From Pseudomonadota bacterium (lineage in GTDB: Bacteria; Myxococcota; Bradymonadia; UBA4248), in contig JAGBXG010000086.1 in NCBI GenBank assembly GCA_017629415.1, positions 1 to 7,763 on the forward strand: a stretch of DNA of 7,763 nt, read 5' to 3'. The position numbers were made by a program, and so were the translations under genes. Position 1 is the stretch's first letter, and each line of letters starts with the position of its first letter. This document shows positions 6,393 through 7,763 of the stretch, piece after piece. The notes under the pieces are model-generated. The model had not been told where the DNA came from. It was given only the letters and a program-made list of their open reading frames with translations, and made no database searches.

Positions 6393-6450
6393 AAGGCGAC
6401 TTAAACCATAGCCTTGTTAAAAAAGTGTCAACCTAATTTAACATTTTCAT

Positions 6451-6480
6451 TTGACTTTTTCCCCCTTTGGTGTGTGATAC
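6451..6480 (+). promoter_or_regulatory. candidate promoter of the dihydrouridine synthase gene
   Basis: TTGACT (6451-6456) is a good -35; the best -10 at the right distance is TGATAC (6475-6480, 18-bp spacer), which is weak. A better -10 word, TACAAT (6554-6559), lies closer to the gene but has no matching -35. Which one is used cannot be decided from sequence. Confidence 0.35.
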
Positions 6481-6483
6481 GAA

Positions 6484-6515
6484 GCCCCACAAATTGGGAT
6501 ACAGGGGCAATCCCC
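6484..6515 (+). promoter_or_regulatory. mutually exclusive hairpins in the dus leader
   Basis: GGGGC at 6504-6508 can pair backward with GCCCC at 6484-6488, or its GGGG can pair forward with CCCC at 6512-6515 around CAAT. The stems are short (5 and 4 bp). If the transcript starts at the 6451-6480 promoter the left arm lies at the very 5' end. It may simply be another GC-hairpin repeat. Confidence 0.25.
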
Positions 6516-6575
6516 GGCGTGTTTTGGAGCTAAACCCCTCAAAAATGTGTGGGTACAATGGCGCGCTCTCATAAA

Positions 6576-6580
6576 AAGGA
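6576..6580 (+). promoter_or_regulatory. ribosome-binding site deciding the dus start
   Basis: AAGGA lies 7 bases upstream of the ATG at 6588. The upstream in-frame ATG at 6549 has no such site and would add 13 residues unlike the family. Confidence 0.75.
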
Positions 6581-6587
6581 AAATAAC

Positions 6588-7562
6588 ATGAAATATTATT
6601 TTGCACCACTCGAAGGCATTACAGGATTTGATTTCAGAAATGTACATCATACCATGTTTAAAGGCATCGATTCTTATTTCACGCCTTTTTTATCGGCGCG
6701 TCAGACTTTGAGTTTTGTAACCAAAGAAAAAAAAGATATCGCACCTGAAAATAATATTGGCTTGACGGTTGTGCCGCAAATCTTAGCCAATAAAGCCCCG
6801 GAATTTGTATGGGCTGCTCAAGAAATTCAAGCTCATGGTTATTCAGTGGTCAACTTCAATCTCGGCTGCCCTATGCCCACCGTTGTAACGAAGAAAAAAG
6901 GTTCAGGACTTTTGGCAGACCTTACCCATTTAGAGTCTCTTCTCGATGATATCTTTGACGGTGTCGCCAATGGAGGACCTCAAATTTCTATCAAAACACG
7001 GCTGGGATTCGATAATCTTGAACAGGCATGTGCCATTGTAGAACTTTATAACCAATATCCTTTAACAGAACTTATTATCCATCCGCGTTCTCAAAAAGAT
7101 TTATATAAGAATCCTGTGAATTTAGATGTTTTTGAAGCCTGCCTGACATGCACAAAACATCAAATTTGTTACAATGGCGATATCTTTACAAAAACGGGAT
7201 ATGAGCAATGGACTGCAAGATTTCCTGTTCAAAAATATCCGCAAATTCAAGCCGTGATGTTGGGACGCGGTATCATTGCCAATCCTGCGTTATGCCGAGA
7301 AATTCAAGGCGGCAAAAGTTTAACCAAACAGGAACTTCGGACATATCACGATACGCTTTATCAAACTTATGAAGCTCGAAACTATGGTTTAAGCCCTCTG
7401 CTTCACCGCATGAAAGAACTTTGGTTTTACTGGGGACGTTTATTTATGGATGCTGAAAAACCAGTTCGAAAAATCCGACTCGCGAAAACCATTGAAGCAT
7501 ACCGCCCAGCCGTAGATCGTTTGTTCGAAGGCTGGGACATTGGCGGCCATTTCTCATCGTGA
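6588..7562 (+). CDS. dus: tRNA-dihydrouridine synthase
   Basis: A 324-residue flavoenzyme that reduces specific uridines in tRNA to 5,6-dihydrouridine using FMN and NADPH; it acts in the cytoplasm. The protein opens with YYFAPLEGITGFDFRN (3-18), the FMN-binding start of the COG0042 barrel. The active-site motif is NFNLGCPMP (89-97) with the catalytic Cys94, followed by KKKGSGLL. Further barrel motifs are SIKTRLGF (134-141), with Lys136 and Arg138, LIIHPRS (162-168) with His165, a YNGDI strand, and MLGRGIIANPAL for phosphate binding. The C-terminal stretch (LLHRMKELWFYWG to AKTIEAYR) is the helical tRNA-binding domain. Length is normal for the family, and all key residues are present. The subfamily (which uridine is modified) cannot be assigned confidently, so only the generic symbol is used. 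The gene appears monocistronic. Confidence 0.93.
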   Translation: MKYYFAPLEGITGFDFRNVHHTMFKGIDSYFTPFLSARQTLSFVTKEKKDIAPENNIGLTVVPQILANKAPEFVWAAQEIQAHGYSVVNFNLGCPMPTVVTKKKGSGLLADLTHLESLLDDIFDGVANGGPQISIKTRLGFDNLEQACAIVELYNQYPLTELIIHPRSQKDLYKNPVNLDVFEACLTCTKHQICYNGDIFTKTGYEQWTARFPVQKYPQIQAVMLGRGIIANPALCREIQGGKSLTKQELRTYHDTLYQTYEARNYGLSPLLHRMKELWFYWGRLFMDAEKPVRKIRLAKTIEAYRPAVDRLFEGWDIGGHFSS

Positions 7563-7599
7563 TTTTGACCACCGAAGACGGTAAGGGGGGACCACGGCG

Positions 7600-7630
7600 T
7601 ACGTAAAGTCACAAAAGACTTACGAAGTGG
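7600..7630. repeat. dispersed hairpin repeat, copy C
   Basis: CGTAAAGTC (7602-7610), loop ACAAAA, GACTTACG (7617-7624), with the same single bulged A as copy A. Against copy A (45-75) the ungapped alignment has 22 of 31 identities, and two of the changed pairs are compensatory. It starts 38 bases after the dus stop codon. It lacks a T-run, so it is not a classical terminator. Confidence 0.6.
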
Positions 7631-7678
7631 TATGTCGCGGGGAAGAAAAATGGGGGAGCGGGTCAGGGCTGTCGCATT

Positions 7679-7762
7679 CTAGTTTTCCTTGATGCCTACT
7701 AGGTTTAAGAGATAATCGAAGTCCATGGCGGCTAACTTCCGCCTCAGCTGAATACTCACCTT
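7679..7762 (-). CDS. possible C-terminal tail of an unidentified gene (partial)
   Basis: On the minus strand a frame entering from the right edge reads 27 residues (KVSIQLRRKLAAMDFDYLLN then LVGIKEN) and stops at TAG (7679-7681). The basic then acidic-hydrophobic composition is protein-like, and such short tails occur at the ends of transposases, but I do not recognise the family. The other minus-strand frame here is also open for a similar length, so chance is quite possible. Confidence 0.2.
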   Translation of the reverse strand, partial: KVSIQLRRKLAAMDFDYLLNLVGIKEN

Positions 7763-7763
7763 T

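Larger units (their letters stand above)
6185..6433. mobile_element. possible insertion-sequence remnant or MITE-like segment
   Basis: At 6185-6204 the sequence TGTCTTAAAATAGTGGACAC has the look of an IS3-type terminal end, and a related word, TTAAAAAAGTGTCAACC, occurs at 6417-6433. The about 250 bases between contain no transposase frame. The two words are in direct rather than inverted orientation, and no target duplication was recognised, so this is a weak call based on resemblance alone. Confidence 0.25.
6103..6587. other. gene-free intergenic region with repeats
   Basis: No plausible gene on either strand. It separates the divergently transcribed lipoprotein and dihydrouridine synthase genes and holds the repeat copy at 6150-6170, a possible insertion-sequence remnant, a 15-bp tandem duplication, several GC hairpins and the promoter and leader of the downstream gene. 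Confidence 0.6.

Noticed and set aside
6389..6415. Terminator-like structure on the minus strand (AAGGC/GCCTT followed by Ts)
   Set aside because: Only a 5-bp stem with a 13-nt loop, and no minus-strand gene ends nearby.
43..7630. CRISPR array
   Set aside because: The repeated hairpin copies are thousands of bases apart, differ in sequence and are not regularly spaced, and no cas gene is present.

Overview
The window looks like a chromosomal piece from an uncultured, probably anaerobic, Gram-negative bacterium. The evidence is a lipoprotein with a clear lipobox (Leu-Ser-Gly-Cys), a very cysteine-rich secreted protein of the kind common in deltaproteobacterial and myxobacterial-type genomes, and an aldo/keto reductase carrying two [4Fe-4S] clusters, a type frequent in anaerobes. 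The lineage is inferred from protein style only and is not firm.

Layout. Positions 1-418 hold no convincing gene; they contain GC-rich hairpin repeats and, just before the first gene, a 24-bp palindrome that could be an operator. A ferredoxin-domain aldo/keto reductase (419-1597, +) converges on a MATE-family multidrug/cation antiporter (1651-3021, -); a long inverted repeat lies between them as a shared terminator. Upstream of the MATE gene is a cluster of four hairpins (3064-3170) followed by about 240 bases without a clear gene. Next is the most unusual gene, an 864-residue lipoprotein (3440-6034, -) with about 106 cysteines, built from two different sets of tandem modules. It has its own good sigma70-like promoter (6074-6102) and its own strong terminator (3401-3432).

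The stretch 6103-6587 is non-coding and carries a copy of a dispersed hairpin repeat, a possible insertion-sequence remnant, a perfect 15-bp tandem duplication and GC-rich hairpins. It ends in a well-placed ribosome-binding site for a tRNA-dihydrouridine synthase (6588-7562, +). The last 200 bases hold a third copy of the dispersed hairpin and the possible C-terminal tail of an unidentified minus-strand gene that runs off the window.

The four main genes do not form an operon and share no obvious pathway: a soluble redox enzyme, an inner-membrane exporter, a surface or periplasmic lipoprotein and a tRNA-modifying enzyme. The points most worth following are the modular Cys/His lipoprotein and the intergenic hairpin family, in which two stem base pairs show compensatory changes between copies.
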